Source: Comamonas koreensis (GTDB taxonomy: Bacteria > Pseudomonadota > Gammaproteobacteria > Burkholderiales > Burkholderiaceae_C). Taken from it: a stretch of DNA of 64,000 bases. Under the pieces are notes generated by a model, which was not told the DNA's origin, searched no databases, and saw only the letters and a program-made list of their open reading frames with translations. The stretch is from assembly GCF_021026195.1 (NCBI RefSeq), contig NZ_JAJNCT010000034.1:1-64000 (forward strand), in the 5' to 3' direction. A program made the translations under genes and the position numbers. This document shows, in pieces, positions 55,628 through 64,000 of this stretch; position 1 is the first letter of the stretch, and every line of letters starts with the position of its first letter.

Positions 55628-57322
55628 ATGAACAATCGGATAAATCCCACAACCATTTTTTGGATATGCATAACAGCCATTGGCTTACTATCGCTCTGGA
55701 TCCGAATGGCTTTTCCGATTCACGCAGTCAGTTGGGCATCATACGATGACCTTCTATTTGTAAGGCAGGCTGCAGACATAGGCCTAGGAAATTGGCTGGG
55801 CGACTACAACAACCTCACACTCTCAAAAGGTATTGGCTATTCATTATTCATGTTGGTCAACCATGCGACGGGCCTACCTCTCAAGTTCAGCGAACACGCT
55901 TTTTATCTAGCAGTCTCTGTATACTTTTCTGTCACCATTGCTCAGCTATATCGCTCGCGTGTTGCGGCCCTCGTATGCTTTTTCTTGCTGGCGTTTATAC
56001 CCACGGCCTGGGTGGCGGGAGCTGGAGGTCGTGTCGTGCGCGAAGGTCTATATATTTCTCAGACACTCCTGATACTGACATTGGCGATACGATGCTGGGT
56101 TTTCCACCATAGCCTCTCAGCGGCAAGCCAACTACGCAGGCAATGGCGACAGCTGGTAGCGCTGGGATTGGTCTCCGGTTGGTTCTGGATCACCCGTGAA
56201 GAGGGCATATGGCTTGCCCCGTCCATGCTGCTGCTAATGGGCTATTGGCTACTGCGCCAAGTAGATTGGCGCACTCAGCGGCGTCCTATTCTGGCATTTT
56301 TAGCGCTTCCTTTGGTTGCGGCCTCTATGGTTGTCATGGCCGTCAATACCGTAAACTACGCGGTCTATGGTACTTTCCGTAACAACGATTTCCGCTCCAA
56401 CGACTTCCAAGCGGGCTACGGTGCATTGACCCGAATTCGCCACGACAACTGGCAGCGTTATGTCCTATTCCCTAAAGATGCCCGTGAGAGGGCTTATGAA
56501 ATGAGTTCCGCTGCGCGCGAGCTCAAGCCATTTTTCGAAGGAGGTGGCGCCCAACCTTGGCTAGCTGCGGGATGCGACCAAACACAAACATCGCATTGTC
56601 CCGAAATTCTTTCTGGATGGTTCATGTGGGCACTTCGTGATGCTGTCGCCCACGCAGGGCACTATAACAGCGCTCGGGATTCCAGAGCTTTTTACCGCCG
56701 ACTATCCGCCGAGATTGAGGAAGGCTGCAGACAGCACGCAGGTGTCTGTTTGCCAATGCGCAAAACCCTGCTGCCCCCTTGGCATGAGGGCTATTTCACC
56801 GATACGCTGAAGGCTTCCTGGGCCGTTTTCCGGACGCTTGCCACATTGGGAAAATTCCCAGCCTACATTCAGGCTAGTGAGGGTGAGACGAAATATTTAG
56901 CATTATTTGATGCAGTGACAAACGGGCCTTTGGCACCCACCGCGAACTCCCTGGGCCCCTGGGGCGAACACACCCTCAAGTCACCGAGAGATGAACTACG
57001 TATGCAGTGGGCGCAGAATCTGACAACTGCAATTATCCCCTTCTCTACGTATGGCCTGCCCTTAGCATTTATCGCCTGGCTCTTATGGTCCGCCGTCGCA
57101 GGTCTAAAACTGATTAGCAGACATGCAATACCGTCTCCGGGTTGGTGGGTCGCCTCTGCTATTGCAGGCGGGATCATCACACGAGTCGTATTGCTAGGGT
57201 TTCTGGAAGCAACATCCATCCCCAGCAATAACATGCTCTACCTCTTCCCGCTGGTTCCTTTTTCTCTCGTCCTGCTTCCCATCATCTTTTTGGGCTTGCT
57301 ACGATGCCAAAGGCATTTTTAA
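55628..57322 (+). CDS. Polytopic membrane protein, possible GT-C glycosyltransferase
   Basis: This 564-residue protein has about ten predicted membrane helices and a large loop between about residues 240 and 450. Near the N-terminus SWASYDDLLFVRQAADIGLG followed by WLGDYNNLTLSKGIGY places an Asp pair in the first periplasmic loop, as in GT-C enzymes; this assignment is by pattern. The gene is more AT-rich than the rest of the window and is preceded by a 275-base AT-rich spacer (55352-55627) that likely contains a promoter. The function is unknown; context suggests synthesis or modification of a surface glycan. Confidence 0.65.
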   Translation: MNNRINPTTIFWICITAIGLLSLWIRMAFPIHAVSWASYDDLLFVRQAADIGLGNWLGDYNNLTLSKGIGYSLFMLVNHATGLPLKFSEHAFYLAVSVYFSVTIAQLYRSRVAALVCFFLLAFIPTAWVAGAGGRVVREGLYISQTLLILTLAIRCWVFHHSLSAASQLRRQWRQLVALGLVSGWFWITREEGIWLAPSMLLLMGYWLLRQVDWRTQRRPILAFLALPLVAASMVVMAVNTVNYAVYGTFRNNDFRSNDFQAGYGALTRIRHDNWQRYVLFPKDARERAYEMSSAARELKPFFEGGGAQPWLAAGCDQTQTSHCPEILSGWFMWALRDAVAHAGHYNSARDSRAFYRRLSAEIEEGCRQHAGVCLPMRKTLLPPWHEGYFTDTLKASWAVFRTLATLGKFPAYIQASEGETKYLALFDAVTNGPLAPTANSLGPWGEHTLKSPRDELRMQWAQNLTTAIIPFSTYGLPLAFIAWLLWSAVAGLKLISRHAIPSPGWWVASAIAGGIITRVVLLGFLEATSIPSNNMLYLFPLVPFSLVLLPIIFLGLLRCQRHF

Positions 57323-57437
57323 ACAAATAAAACCATGCAACGAGTTCAGCGACTCCAAATCCAAAAATTTTTACAACGCTATTTTAAAAATTAATAGTAA
57401 TTAGTGATCAAAATTCAAAGATCCCAAGGTATTTATA

Positions 57438-59606
57438 ATGCAAAAAATAAGCTGGCGCTGTGCACTCATAGGGATATGGATCATTACTGCCTTGGTATAC
57501 ATAGGCAACACATGGTCTCCCTCATCCTATGCATATCCACTGAGAAACAACTATGCCTACGTAGATATCAAACCGACATTGGGCCAAGCCCGGCCTATCC
57601 GAGCAGATGAATGGGGTGTTGTTACCCCCTTGACGCAAGCGACAGTGCGCAACCAATTTGAACGCTACAACAAAACATCGCTTTATCAAGAGGATCTGCG
57701 TATCAACTATGGCCTACCGATTGCTGATTGGGGCTTGGCCTTCAAACCTACCATGTGGCTTTATGGACTCGTCAATCCGGCGTATGCATACTCATTTCAT
57801 TGGTTTGCTGTCTTTACGCTTTTCATTACGGGCTATGCATTTTTATTTACGCGATTTGGGGCCAGCAAAGCGAATGCAATACTACTGTCTTTCGGCCTTT
57901 ACTTCACCGGATTCAGTCAATTCTGGTGGAATGAAAAAGGGCCGATTTTGGCAATTTTCCCTTGGGTCATCATGCCATTTTTGCTTAATTTGCGCTTACG
58001 CTGGCAGCTCATATGGTTTTACTATGCTGCTGTTTTCTGGCTACTGACCAACTTCTATCCACCTGTGCAGATTTCATTAGCATTTGCGGGATTCGTGTTA
58101 TTAGCGGCCAAACAGCCGCGACTTTTCCAACCACGGACCTTGATGTTGGTACTAGTGGCTGCGGCATTGGCCGCTGGAACGGTGGGGATTTATCTGTACG
58201 ACTATCTATCTGCCACCAGTGCTACCATCTACCCGGGAAGCCGACACTCTATGGGCGGAGGTGTCGGCGGCCGGTTCGTAATCTCCTGGATTTTTCCATC
58301 GATCAATTTCAGTTGGGTATACAACAGCCTTATTGGCCTCAACATTAGCGAAATCGGCACGGTAGGAATGTACTACTACATTGCTGCATTGTTCTTTCTT
58401 GATTATAAGAATTTCTCTTTACTGGGGCTGGACAGGGCAAAGCGCCGAGTTCTGCTGGTACTGGTTGCAGGCTTGACGGTTCAGTTGCTATGGATGCTGC
58501 TGCCAATCCCATCTGTATTTGGCAAGATATTGCTCTGGGACCATGTAGAGCCCGCACGCATGCAATACGCAAGTGGCGTGTTATTGACAATCATTGTGCT
58601 GTATGTAGCTAGCGTCGTGGGGTTGACTTTTTCATTAGGACGGCTACTGCTGCTCTGCACTTTTGTATGCGTAGGCTGGTGGCTCTTCAAGTATCCACTC
58701 GGAACGAAGCGGGGCGAAGATTTGTTTATTCTACTGCCGCTGGTGTTGCTTTATTTGTTCGCACGTAAACGAAATGACTTGGCCCACGAAGGGCTTGCAT
58801 TAGCCTCATTGATTTTCGGAGCGGTCCTTTTTGGACGGTTTAACCCGTTGCAGTCAGCTTGGCCAATATTTAACCTACCACCCAACGAAGTGGTTAAATA
58901 TCTACAAGATCAAGAAGAGAAAAATAATGGAGTTCTCGTGTTTCCCCACTTGCATGCAGCTACTGCCAATGGACTGGGATTTCGCGCTCTCAGTCATACC
59001 AATGCAGTACCACCTATGGCATTTTGGAACCGCCATTTCCCTGACACACCTACCAATGAACGCAATGCGATCTTCAATCGCTACGCGCATGTCGTCCCCG
59101 ACTTGATGCCCCGGCCTCGCCTTCAGCAGACAGATGCTGTGCAGGTGCCAATGGATCGTTTTGTCAATGTAGCGCATGCTAATGTGGTGACGCACTTTCC
59201 CGACAATCTCTCCCAGGAGGGCGGTTTCGAGGTGAGCGCCCGTTACAAGGATGCGTTGGTTCTTCATGGTTGGGCCGGCTGGACAAGTGCACCAGAAGGA
59301 CATGGTTTGGAGGTCGTCACCTATCCCCCCACTATCGGAACTGTGCAGTTTACACCGATGGTACGGGCCGATCTGCCTTTGAATACCCAGCAAAGAATAT
59401 CGGCGTTAAATGGCTTTAAGGTCATGATTCCGCATGCAGAAAATGCCCCTCTGCAGTGCATAAGCCTGGTATCTTTGGACGCGCAAAGCGGTGAGCGACG
59501 GCTGCTTAACAACCCTGCGGAAGTCCCCACCTGCCCATCCACCTCGTTGCGCGGCTCAATTCCCAGTACCCCTTTGGGGAACCCTCCTCAGGATTTTGCA
59601 CGGTGA
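57438..59606 (+). CDS. Large polytopic membrane protein, DUF7657/YfhO-like
   Basis: This 722-residue protein has about twelve membrane helices and a C-terminal periplasmic domain of about 200 residues. The N-terminal region AYVDIKPTLGQARPIRADEW and GVVTPLTQATVRNQF follows a pattern I associate with large membrane proteins (DUF7657-like: G.pR.IRsDEW.v.TP) found in surface-polysaccharide clusters; the match is from memory. GC content is low for this genome. The domain past residue 490 ends with PTIGTVQFTPMVRADLPLNT and looks beta-rich. Its stop overlaps a GTG of the next open frame. Likely a glycan-modifying or glycosyltransferase-type enzyme, but not proven. Confidence 0.6.
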   Translation: MQKISWRCALIGIWIITALVYIGNTWSPSSYAYPLRNNYAYVDIKPTLGQARPIRADEWGVVTPLTQATVRNQFERYNKTSLYQEDLRINYGLPIADWGLAFKPTMWLYGLVNPAYAYSFHWFAVFTLFITGYAFLFTRFGASKANAILLSFGLYFTGFSQFWWNEKGPILAIFPWVIMPFLLNLRLRWQLIWFYYAAVFWLLTNFYPPVQISLAFAGFVLLAAKQPRLFQPRTLMLVLVAAALAAGTVGIYLYDYLSATSATIYPGSRHSMGGGVGGRFVISWIFPSINFSWVYNSLIGLNISEIGTVGMYYYIAALFFLDYKNFSLLGLDRAKRRVLLVLVAGLTVQLLWMLLPIPSVFGKILLWDHVEPARMQYASGVLLTIIVLYVASVVGLTFSLGRLLLLCTFVCVGWWLFKYPLGTKRGEDLFILLPLVLLYLFARKRNDLAHEGLALASLIFGAVLFGRFNPLQSAWPIFNLPPNEVVKYLQDQEEKNNGVLVFPHLHAATANGLGFRALSHTNAVPPMAFWNRHFPDTPTNERNAIFNRYAHVVPDLMPRPRLQQTDAVQVPMDRFVNVAHANVVTHFPDNLSQEGGFEVSARYKDALVLHGWAGWTSAPEGHGLEVVTYPPTIGTVQFTPMVRADLPLNTQQRISALNGFKVMIPHAENAPLQCISLVSLDAQSGERRLLNNPAEVPTCPSTSLRGSIPSTPLGNPPQDFAR

Positions 59607-60192
59607 TTTATACGCAATCCAAGGCCTTCGACGGAGCTGCCTACCTCAGCAGCCGTCGAATCCCAGACAACTATTCCGCCGCGAGAAACGCTGTGCTTTT
59701 GCGTTCAAGCGAGAAATCCCTTTGGGAGGCCGCTAGGACCCCCTCGGGGAAGTTTGCCGCCGTCGCCAACTTACACCAACACCTCACCAACCTTTACCAT
59801 CGCCACCAATCAACTCTTAAATATCGTGAGGTAGTGACGAATAGATCGGCACCTCCTGCCGAAAATCTAGTCTTCGGTATTGAGATGCCGTCCTCCGATG
59901 GGCCAGCTGCGTTGGAATCTGGTGCACTCAATGGACGCGGTCGTCGGGAGAGTAGCAAATCGCGGTTCACATTTGGCTTTTGTAGCGTGCTTCATCTTTT
60001 CTCCATATGTGCTGCTGCAATTGATCAAGAGCAGGGCTTTGCCTCGTGGCTACGGCAGCCAATTGCGGTCCTGTTGGCTACTACCACCCTACCATCCTCA
60101 TGTCACCGGCGACGTAAGTCGTCGTCGAGGGGCAGCTTAAAGGTATGCCGCGCTCCCAACGCAATTACAGGCACAATTCGGCAGCCTCTTGA
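59603..60192 (+). other. Unassigned 590-bp stretch, possibly an eroded gene
   Basis: One frame stays open from a GTG at 59603 that overlaps the previous stop (GTGA) and would give 198 residues (MIYTQSKAFDGAAYLSSRRI...), but the second half is Ser/Arg-rich, lacks domain features and matches nothing I know. Another frame near 59960-60040 reads SHLAFVACFIFSPYVLLQLI, a possible membrane helix. The codon use does not resemble the neighbours. I treat it as a decayed or non-coding join between the AT-rich island and the GT2 gene; a short real protein is not excluded. Confidence 0.35.
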
Positions 60193-61188
60193 ATGTTAAA
60201 AAATAACTCCGACATGACCGAGAACCCATCCAACCTCTACCGCAACCAGCGCATCGCCGTCATCCTCCCCTGCCACAACGAAGAGCTGACCGTACGCCCC
60301 GTGGTGGAAGGCTTTCGGCAGGCGTTGCCCGAGGCGGAGATCTATATCTTCAACAACCTCTCGACGGACCACACTGCCGAGATTGCCCTTGAAGTAGGCG
60401 CGCATCTGCGCAATGTCAATCTAAAGGGCAAAGGCAATGTGGTGCGCCGCATGTTTGCCGATGTGGATGCCGATATCTACGTGATGGCCGACGGCGACGC
60501 GACCTACCACGCGCCATCAGCACGCAAGCTCATCGACATGCTGATTGACCAACAGCTGGACATGGTGGTGGGCGCGCGCGTGGAGGCCGAACCCGCACCC
60601 GGCGACACAGGTATCACCTACCGCCCCGGCCATCGCTGGGGCAATAAGCTGTTGACGGGTACGGTACAGCAGATTTTTGGCGGCAGTTTCCGTGACATGC
60701 TCTCGGGCTACCGGGTGTTCTCGCGGCGCTATGTCAAATCCTTCCCTGCGCATTCGCAGGGCTTCGAGATCGAGACAGAGCTCAATGTCCATGCGCTGGA
60801 GTTGCGCATGCCTTGCACGGAAGTCGATACGCCTTATGGTGCGCGCCCCGAGGGCTCCGCCAGCAAGCTGTCCACCTACCGCGACGGCTGGCGCATCCTC
60901 AAGACCATTGGCCGCCTGGTAGTCAGCGAGAAGCCCCTGCAGTTCTTCGGCTGGCTGGGCGCTGCGCTGGCACTGATCGCCATTACACTGGCCGTTCCCA
61001 TATTGATGGAGTACGGCCACACGGGCATGGTGCGACGCTTTCCCACCTTGGGTTTGGTAACCGCCATGATGGTTTGCGGAGGCGTGTCCTTTGTCACCGG
61101 CCTGATCCTGCAAGCCATCACACTGACACGGCGCGAGATCAAGCAGTTTGCCTATCTGGCATCTGTAGCCAATACACCGAGCAAGTGA
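60193..61188 (+). CDS. GT2 family polyprenyl-phosphate glycosyltransferase (GtrB/DPM1-like)
   Basis: This 331-residue protein has a GT-A fold domain with IAVILPCHNEELTVRPVVEG, the DGDATYHAPSARKLIDMLID segment containing a DxD-type metal site, GGSFRDMLSGYRVFSRRYVK and EIETELNVHALELRM, followed by two C-terminal membrane helices (about 250-315). This is the plan of GtrB/ArnC-type enzymes that charge undecaprenyl phosphate with a sugar. The start may be 60193 or the ATG at 60214. The downstream gtrA overlaps it (TGATG), forming a typical gtrB-gtrA pair. Confidence 0.88.
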   Translation: MLKNNSDMTENPSNLYRNQRIAVILPCHNEELTVRPVVEGFRQALPEAEIYIFNNLSTDHTAEIALEVGAHLRNVNLKGKGNVVRRMFADVDADIYVMADGDATYHAPSARKLIDMLIDQQLDMVVGARVEAEPAPGDTGITYRPGHRWGNKLLTGTVQQIFGGSFRDMLSGYRVFSRRYVKSFPAHSQGFEIETELNVHALELRMPCTEVDTPYGARPEGSASKLSTYRDGWRILKTIGRLVVSEKPLQFFGWLGAALALIAITLAVPILMEYGHTGMVRRFPTLGLVTAMMVCGGVSFVTGLILQAITLTRREIKQFAYLASVANTPSK

Positions 61189-61595
61189 TGGGTTTCAAGA
61201 TCAAGCGCTCGGTGCTGTGGTTTCTGATCGCAGGTTCGCTCGCTTTTGTTGTCGATGTTGCGGTACTGACCTTGCTGCGCGATGCCCTCGGTGTATATGC
61301 CGCACGGGCTGTTTCGTTCTGGCTGGCGGCCACCACCACCTGGCTGATCAACCGCAATATCTCCTTTGCCGGCCGCAGCGCCAGCGGCAGCTTGCTGACA
61401 GAGTACCTGCGTTATCTGGGGCTGATGCTGGGCGGGGGCGCAGTCAACTTGGCGGTGTACTCGTTGCTGGCCTGGATCTTTCCCCAAGGCCCACTGTGGC
61501 TGATGCTGTATGTAGCAGCCGGTACCCTGGTCGCGATGACGGTGAACTACCTCAGCATGACCCGGTTGCTGTACCGCCAACGCAGCCAACACTGA
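61188..61595 (+). CDS. GtrA family flippase-like protein
   Basis: This 135-residue protein has four predicted membrane helices with the GtrA pattern: KRSVLWFLIAGSLAFVVDVA, FWLAATTTWLINRNISFAGR (family WL-NR--F) and a C-terminal AMTVNYLSMTRLLYRQR. GtrA proteins are thought to flip undecaprenyl-phosphate-sugar across the inner membrane or assist the transferase. It is coupled to the GT2 gene and followed by an acyltransferase, which suggests one pathway for adding and acylating a sugar on a surface polymer. A frame open upstream inside the GT2 gene is not real. Confidence 0.9.
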   Translation: MGFKIKRSVLWFLIAGSLAFVVDVAVLTLLRDALGVYAARAVSFWLAATTTWLINRNISFAGRSASGSLLTEYLRYLGLMLGGGAVNLAVYSLLAWIFPQGPLWLMLYVAAGTLVAMTVNYLSMTRLLYRQRSQH

Positions 61596-61673
61596 GCTTA
61601 CCCAGTTGGCTATGGCTTGCACCGAATGCATCTTGCCAGCACATGCAAGACAAATTCTTAGACTGAAGCACGC

Positions 61674-62681
61674 ATGAAACCGCAGCGCCTGCACCAGGCC
61701 AATAATTTTGACGCACTGCGCTTGGCGGCTGCCTTGGCCGTGCTGTTCAGCCACCAGTACCCGGTGACGGGGACCAAACCGCCTGAATGGATGAATGTGG
61801 CCATGGTAGGTGGTGTCGCCGTGATGGCTTTCTTTGTTATCAGCGGCTACCTAGTGACGCTCAGCTGGTTTTCGCAGCCACGCTTGTGGGTGTTTTGTGC
61901 CAAGCGCGCGCTGCGCATCTGGCCTGCCTTGGCGGTGGTCGTGCTGCTGGCCATATTTCTGCTGGGTCCAAGCCTGACAACACTGCCTCTGAGCGATTAC
62001 TTCAACCACCCCATCACCTGGGACTATCTGCACAACCTGCTGCTGCAGATTCGCTGGAGCCTGCCTGGGGTTTTTGAGAACAATGCCTTGCCCCATACGG
62101 TCAACGGATCGTTGTGGACCATTCCCATGGAAGTGAGCTGCTATGCCGTACTGGCTGCAGCCGGAACTTTGGGCTTGTTGCGCTGGCATTGGGTATGGGC
62201 ATGCTGTTGCCTAGGCTACCTGCTGTGGTTCCTCACCCAGATGACCATGGACCTGCGGGGCGTCATGACCCACTGGTGGGAGTTTCCTGCCTATTTTGTA
62301 TTTGGGTCGCTGATCGCTACGCTCAACGACGGGTTTCTGCGCCACCGCCTGGCCTGCTGCGCTGCGGCCTGTGTGGCCGGCGGGCTGCTGTGGGCCTGCG
62401 GCTTTAGCTATTCGGCATTGCTGCTGTTTCTGCCCGCCGTTCTGGTGGGGGTGGGAACGCTGTCCTGGCCAGTGCTTCGCCAGGCAGGCGGCTGGGGTGA
62501 TGTATCGTACGGGGTTTATCTATATGCCTTCCCGATCCAGCAGACGGTTCGCCATCTCTGGCCCGACTTGGGTTTTGCCAGCAGTCTGGCACTGGTGGCC
62601 ACGCTGACCTTGCTGGCCGGCTGGCTATCCTGGCAGTTGGTAGAGGCACCCACCCTGCGCCTCAAACGTTTTTTACGCTGA
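61674..62681 (+). CDS. Acyltransferase-3 family membrane protein (copy 2)
   Basis: This 335-residue protein is a paralogue of the one at 50652-51650. It has the same layout: a start with FDALRLAAALAVLFSHQYPV, then FVISGYLVTLSW, the FCAKRALRIWPAL motif, VNGSLWTIPMEVSCY, HWWEFPAYFVFGSLIA, and a C-terminal WQLVEAPTLRLKRFLR. Copy 1 has HH where this copy has SH in the first catalytic motif. Position after GT2-GtrA suggests it O-acylates the sugar or glycan made by that pair. A 78-base gap separates it from gtrA. Confidence 0.9.
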   Translation: MKPQRLHQANNFDALRLAAALAVLFSHQYPVTGTKPPEWMNVAMVGGVAVMAFFVISGYLVTLSWFSQPRLWVFCAKRALRIWPALAVVVLLAIFLLGPSLTTLPLSDYFNHPITWDYLHNLLLQIRWSLPGVFENNALPHTVNGSLWTIPMEVSCYAVLAAAGTLGLLRWHWVWACCCLGYLLWFLTQMTMDLRGVMTHWWEFPAYFVFGSLIATLNDGFLRHRLACCAAACVAGGLLWACGFSYSALLLFLPAVLVGVGTLSWPVLRQAGGWGDVSYGVYLYAFPIQQTVRHLWPDLGFASSLALVATLTLLAGWLSWQLVEAPTLRLKRFLR

Positions 62682-62701
62682 TCTCTCGCTGTTCCCTCTC
62701 T

Positions 62702-63484
62702 ATGCTTGCTTTGAACCAATGGCTGCCGACCGCCCCCATCCTCGGCCTGCTGACCGATATCGACGACACCCTGACCACAGAGGGCAGCGTCCCTGACAAC
62801 GTGGTGCAGGCCATCGCTGCCCTCAAGGCCAAGGGCCTGGCCGTGGTCCCCATCACCGGCCGGCCGGTGGGCTGGAGCGAGCCCTTTGCCGCTGCCTGGC
62901 CGGTGGATGCCATCGTGGCCGAGAACGGTGCCGTGGCGCTACGCCGCAATGCCAGCGGCGGACTGGACAAGCTCTACCAGCAGGACGAGGCCACGCGCAT
63001 CGCCAACTTTGCCAAGATGCAGGCGGTGCTGACGCAGATCGAGCAGACGGTGCCGGGCGCCCAGCGCGCCACCGATTCGGCCGGGCGCGAATGCGATATC
63101 GCTGTGGACCACAGCGAGTTCACGCAGATGCCGCAGGCTGATATCGACCGCTGTGTGGCGCTGATGCAGGCGGCTGGCATGAACGCCACCGTCAGCTCCA
63201 TCCACATCAATGGCTGGTTTGGCGGGCACAACAAGCTCGAAGGCGCACGCTGGATCGTCAAGACCTTGTTCGGTCGCGACCTGGACGCGGAAATCGGCCA
63301 GTGGTGCTATATCGGCGATTCCACCAATGACCAGCTGATGTTCCAGCATTTCGACAACAGCTTTGGCGTGGCCAACATCGAGCGCTTTGTGCCCCAGCTG
63401 CAGCACCTGCCGCGCTATGTGACGCGCGGCGAGCGCGGCGCTGGCTTTATCGAGCTGGCCGAACGCATCTGCGCGCTGAAGTAA
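62702..63484 (+). CDS. HAD-superfamily (IIB, sucrose-phosphatase-like) phosphatase
   Basis: This 260-residue soluble protein belongs to HAD class IIB. Motif I is LLTDIDDTLTTEG with the nucleophile and acid Asp; motif II is VVPITGRP; motif IV is YIGDSTNDQLMFQHF, and GVANIERFV is the family's late GVANA-type motif. The C2 cap lies between. Members dephosphorylate sugar phosphates such as sucrose-, trehalose- or mannosyl-phosphates. It starts 20 bases after the acyltransferase, so it may be part of the same unit, or serve general metabolism. The exact substrate is unknown. Confidence 0.85.
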   Translation: MLALNQWLPTAPILGLLTDIDDTLTTEGSVPDNVVQAIAALKAKGLAVVPITGRPVGWSEPFAAAWPVDAIVAENGAVALRRNASGGLDKLYQQDEATRIANFAKMQAVLTQIEQTVPGAQRATDSAGRECDIAVDHSEFTQMPQADIDRCVALMQAAGMNATVSSIHINGWFGGHNKLEGARWIVKTLFGRDLDAEIGQWCYIGDSTNDQLMFQHFDNSFGVANIERFVPQLQHLPRYVTRGERGAGFIELAERICALK

Positions 63485-63519
63485 GCGCTGGGGCGGCGAA
63501 CCGGCCGCCCCTGCACGGC

Positions 63520-63557
63520 AAAAACGCCCGCGGCACCTGAGGTGCAACGGGCGTTTT
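63520..63557. terminator. Bidirectional terminator after the HAD gene
   Basis: AAAACGCCCG and CGGGCGTTTT (63521-63530 / 63548-63557) enclose an inner hairpin GCACC-tga-GGTGC. A and T runs on both sides allow use by both the HAD gene and the convergent TonB-domain gene. Confidence 0.9.
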
Positions 63558-63591
63558 GTCATGCGGAAGGCGTGGAAGCGCTATGTCTGCA

Positions 63592-64000
63592 TCAAGGCTT
63601 GAAGTCGAACTGCTGCTGCAGGATGACCTTCATGGGCTGGTTGTTCTTCATCGCGGGGCGGTACTTCCACAGGCGCACCGCGCGCTCCACCTCGGTGGCC
63701 ATATCACGGGAGGTGGTGGTCAGCGTCTTCACATCGCTGACGGCACCGTCGGTGTTGACGACGAACTGCACGCGCACGCTGGCCGGTTGAGGCTGGGCAC
63801 CAGCCGGGTAAGGAAAGCGTGGCGATGCGCCGGTCAGCAGCTGGGGCGCCGTGTCGCAGGCATTGTCGGCGCAGCCGGCTGCAGCGGGGGCTGCAGTGGC
63901 GGCTGGGGCCGTGGTCGCAGCAGCGCCAGCATCAGGCGTTGGAGCCGGCCCATTGGTGGCGCAACCTGCCAGCAGTGCGGCAAGAACGGTGACAACGGCA
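63592..64000 (-). CDS. TonB C-terminal domain lipoprotein, partial
   Basis: The gene is cut by the window end; about 135 C-terminal residues are visible. Reading from the edge: VVTVLAALLAGC (lipobox LAGC), an Ala/Pro/Thr-rich linker, then a TonB-like C-terminal domain with ASPRFPYPAGAQPQPASVRV, QFVVNTDGAVSDVKTLTTTS and AVRLWKYRPAMKNNQPMKV. This domain normally contacts outer-membrane receptors, but the lipid anchor would place it on a membrane without the usual TonB helix, so it may be a TonB-like stand-alone protein instead of an energy transducer. Confidence 0.8.
   Translation of the reverse strand, partial: AVVTVLAALLAGCATNGPAPTPDAGAAATTAPAATAAPAAAGCADNACDTAPQLLTGASPRFPYPAGAQPQPASVRVQFVVNTDGAVSDVKTLTTTSRDMATEVERAVRLWKYRPAMKNNQPMKVILQQQFDFKP

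Overview
The window is a high-GC bacterial chromosome segment. The gene set points to a betaproteobacterium of the Comamonadaceae, probably Comamonas or a close relative. Supporting signs are a Bug/TctC-type solute-binding protein, a DUF2917 gene divergent from a LysR regulator, a tyrS / M23 peptidase / anmK block, an SAH riboswitch ahead of ahcY, and a PilE-FimT-PilV-PilW-PilX-PilY1 minor pilin operon. Genus assignment is inference from gene content only. I saw no rRNA, tRNA, CRISPR array or insertion sequence.

Layout. 1-240: 5' part of a secreted protein gene leaving the window. 660-980: frameshifted nitroreductase remnant. 1075-10158 (minus): minor pilin operon ending in an unusually large, Cys-rich-repeat pilY1. 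10.2-11.5 kb: no convincing gene. 11.5-17.9 kb: ABM monooxygenase, glmS, an Lrp/AsnC regulator, a MASE2-like GGDEF protein with a degenerate GGDSF motif, glmU and a DUF2917 gene. 18.1-21.2 kb: LysR regulator, a membrane-anchored DUF4240 protein and a Bug-type binding protein. 21.3-30.5 kb: housekeeping genes (tyrS, M23 peptidase, anmK, mdtD-like exporter, erpA, rpsI-rplM, rlmJ, rlpA).

30.5-34.6 kb (minus): activated-methyl-cycle block ahcY-tlyA-metF, led by a clear SAH riboswitch. Two related palindromic repeats sit on either side of tlyA. 34.6-50.4 kb: the Kdp potassium system, reordered and split. kdpF, a 30-codon ORF, kdpA, kdpC, kdpB and kdpD lie together on the minus strand with C before B. 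The partner regulator kdpE is 7.6 kb away, on the far side of an aerobic cobalamin cluster (cobG-H-I-J, inverted cobK, cobL-E-M-F). That cluster holds every enzyme from precorrin-2 to hydrogenobyrinic acid. cobK and cobL are divergent and their start codons overlap.

50.6-62.7 kb: a surface-glycan region interrupted by the housekeeping gene prfC. It has two paralogous acyltransferase-3 proteins, three large polytopic membrane proteins of GT-C or related type, and a GT2-GtrA pair. The part at 55.4-59.6 kb is visibly more AT-rich than its surroundings, consistent with lateral transfer. 62.7-64 kb: a HAD phosphatase and a TonB-domain lipoprotein cut by the window end.

The strongest leads are the split and rearranged kdp/cob locus with its inverted cobK, the palindromic elements around tlyA, the Cys-rich insertion in PilY1, the TM-DUF4240-Tudor-like fusion, and the GT2-GtrA-acyltransferase/GT-C glycan locus.
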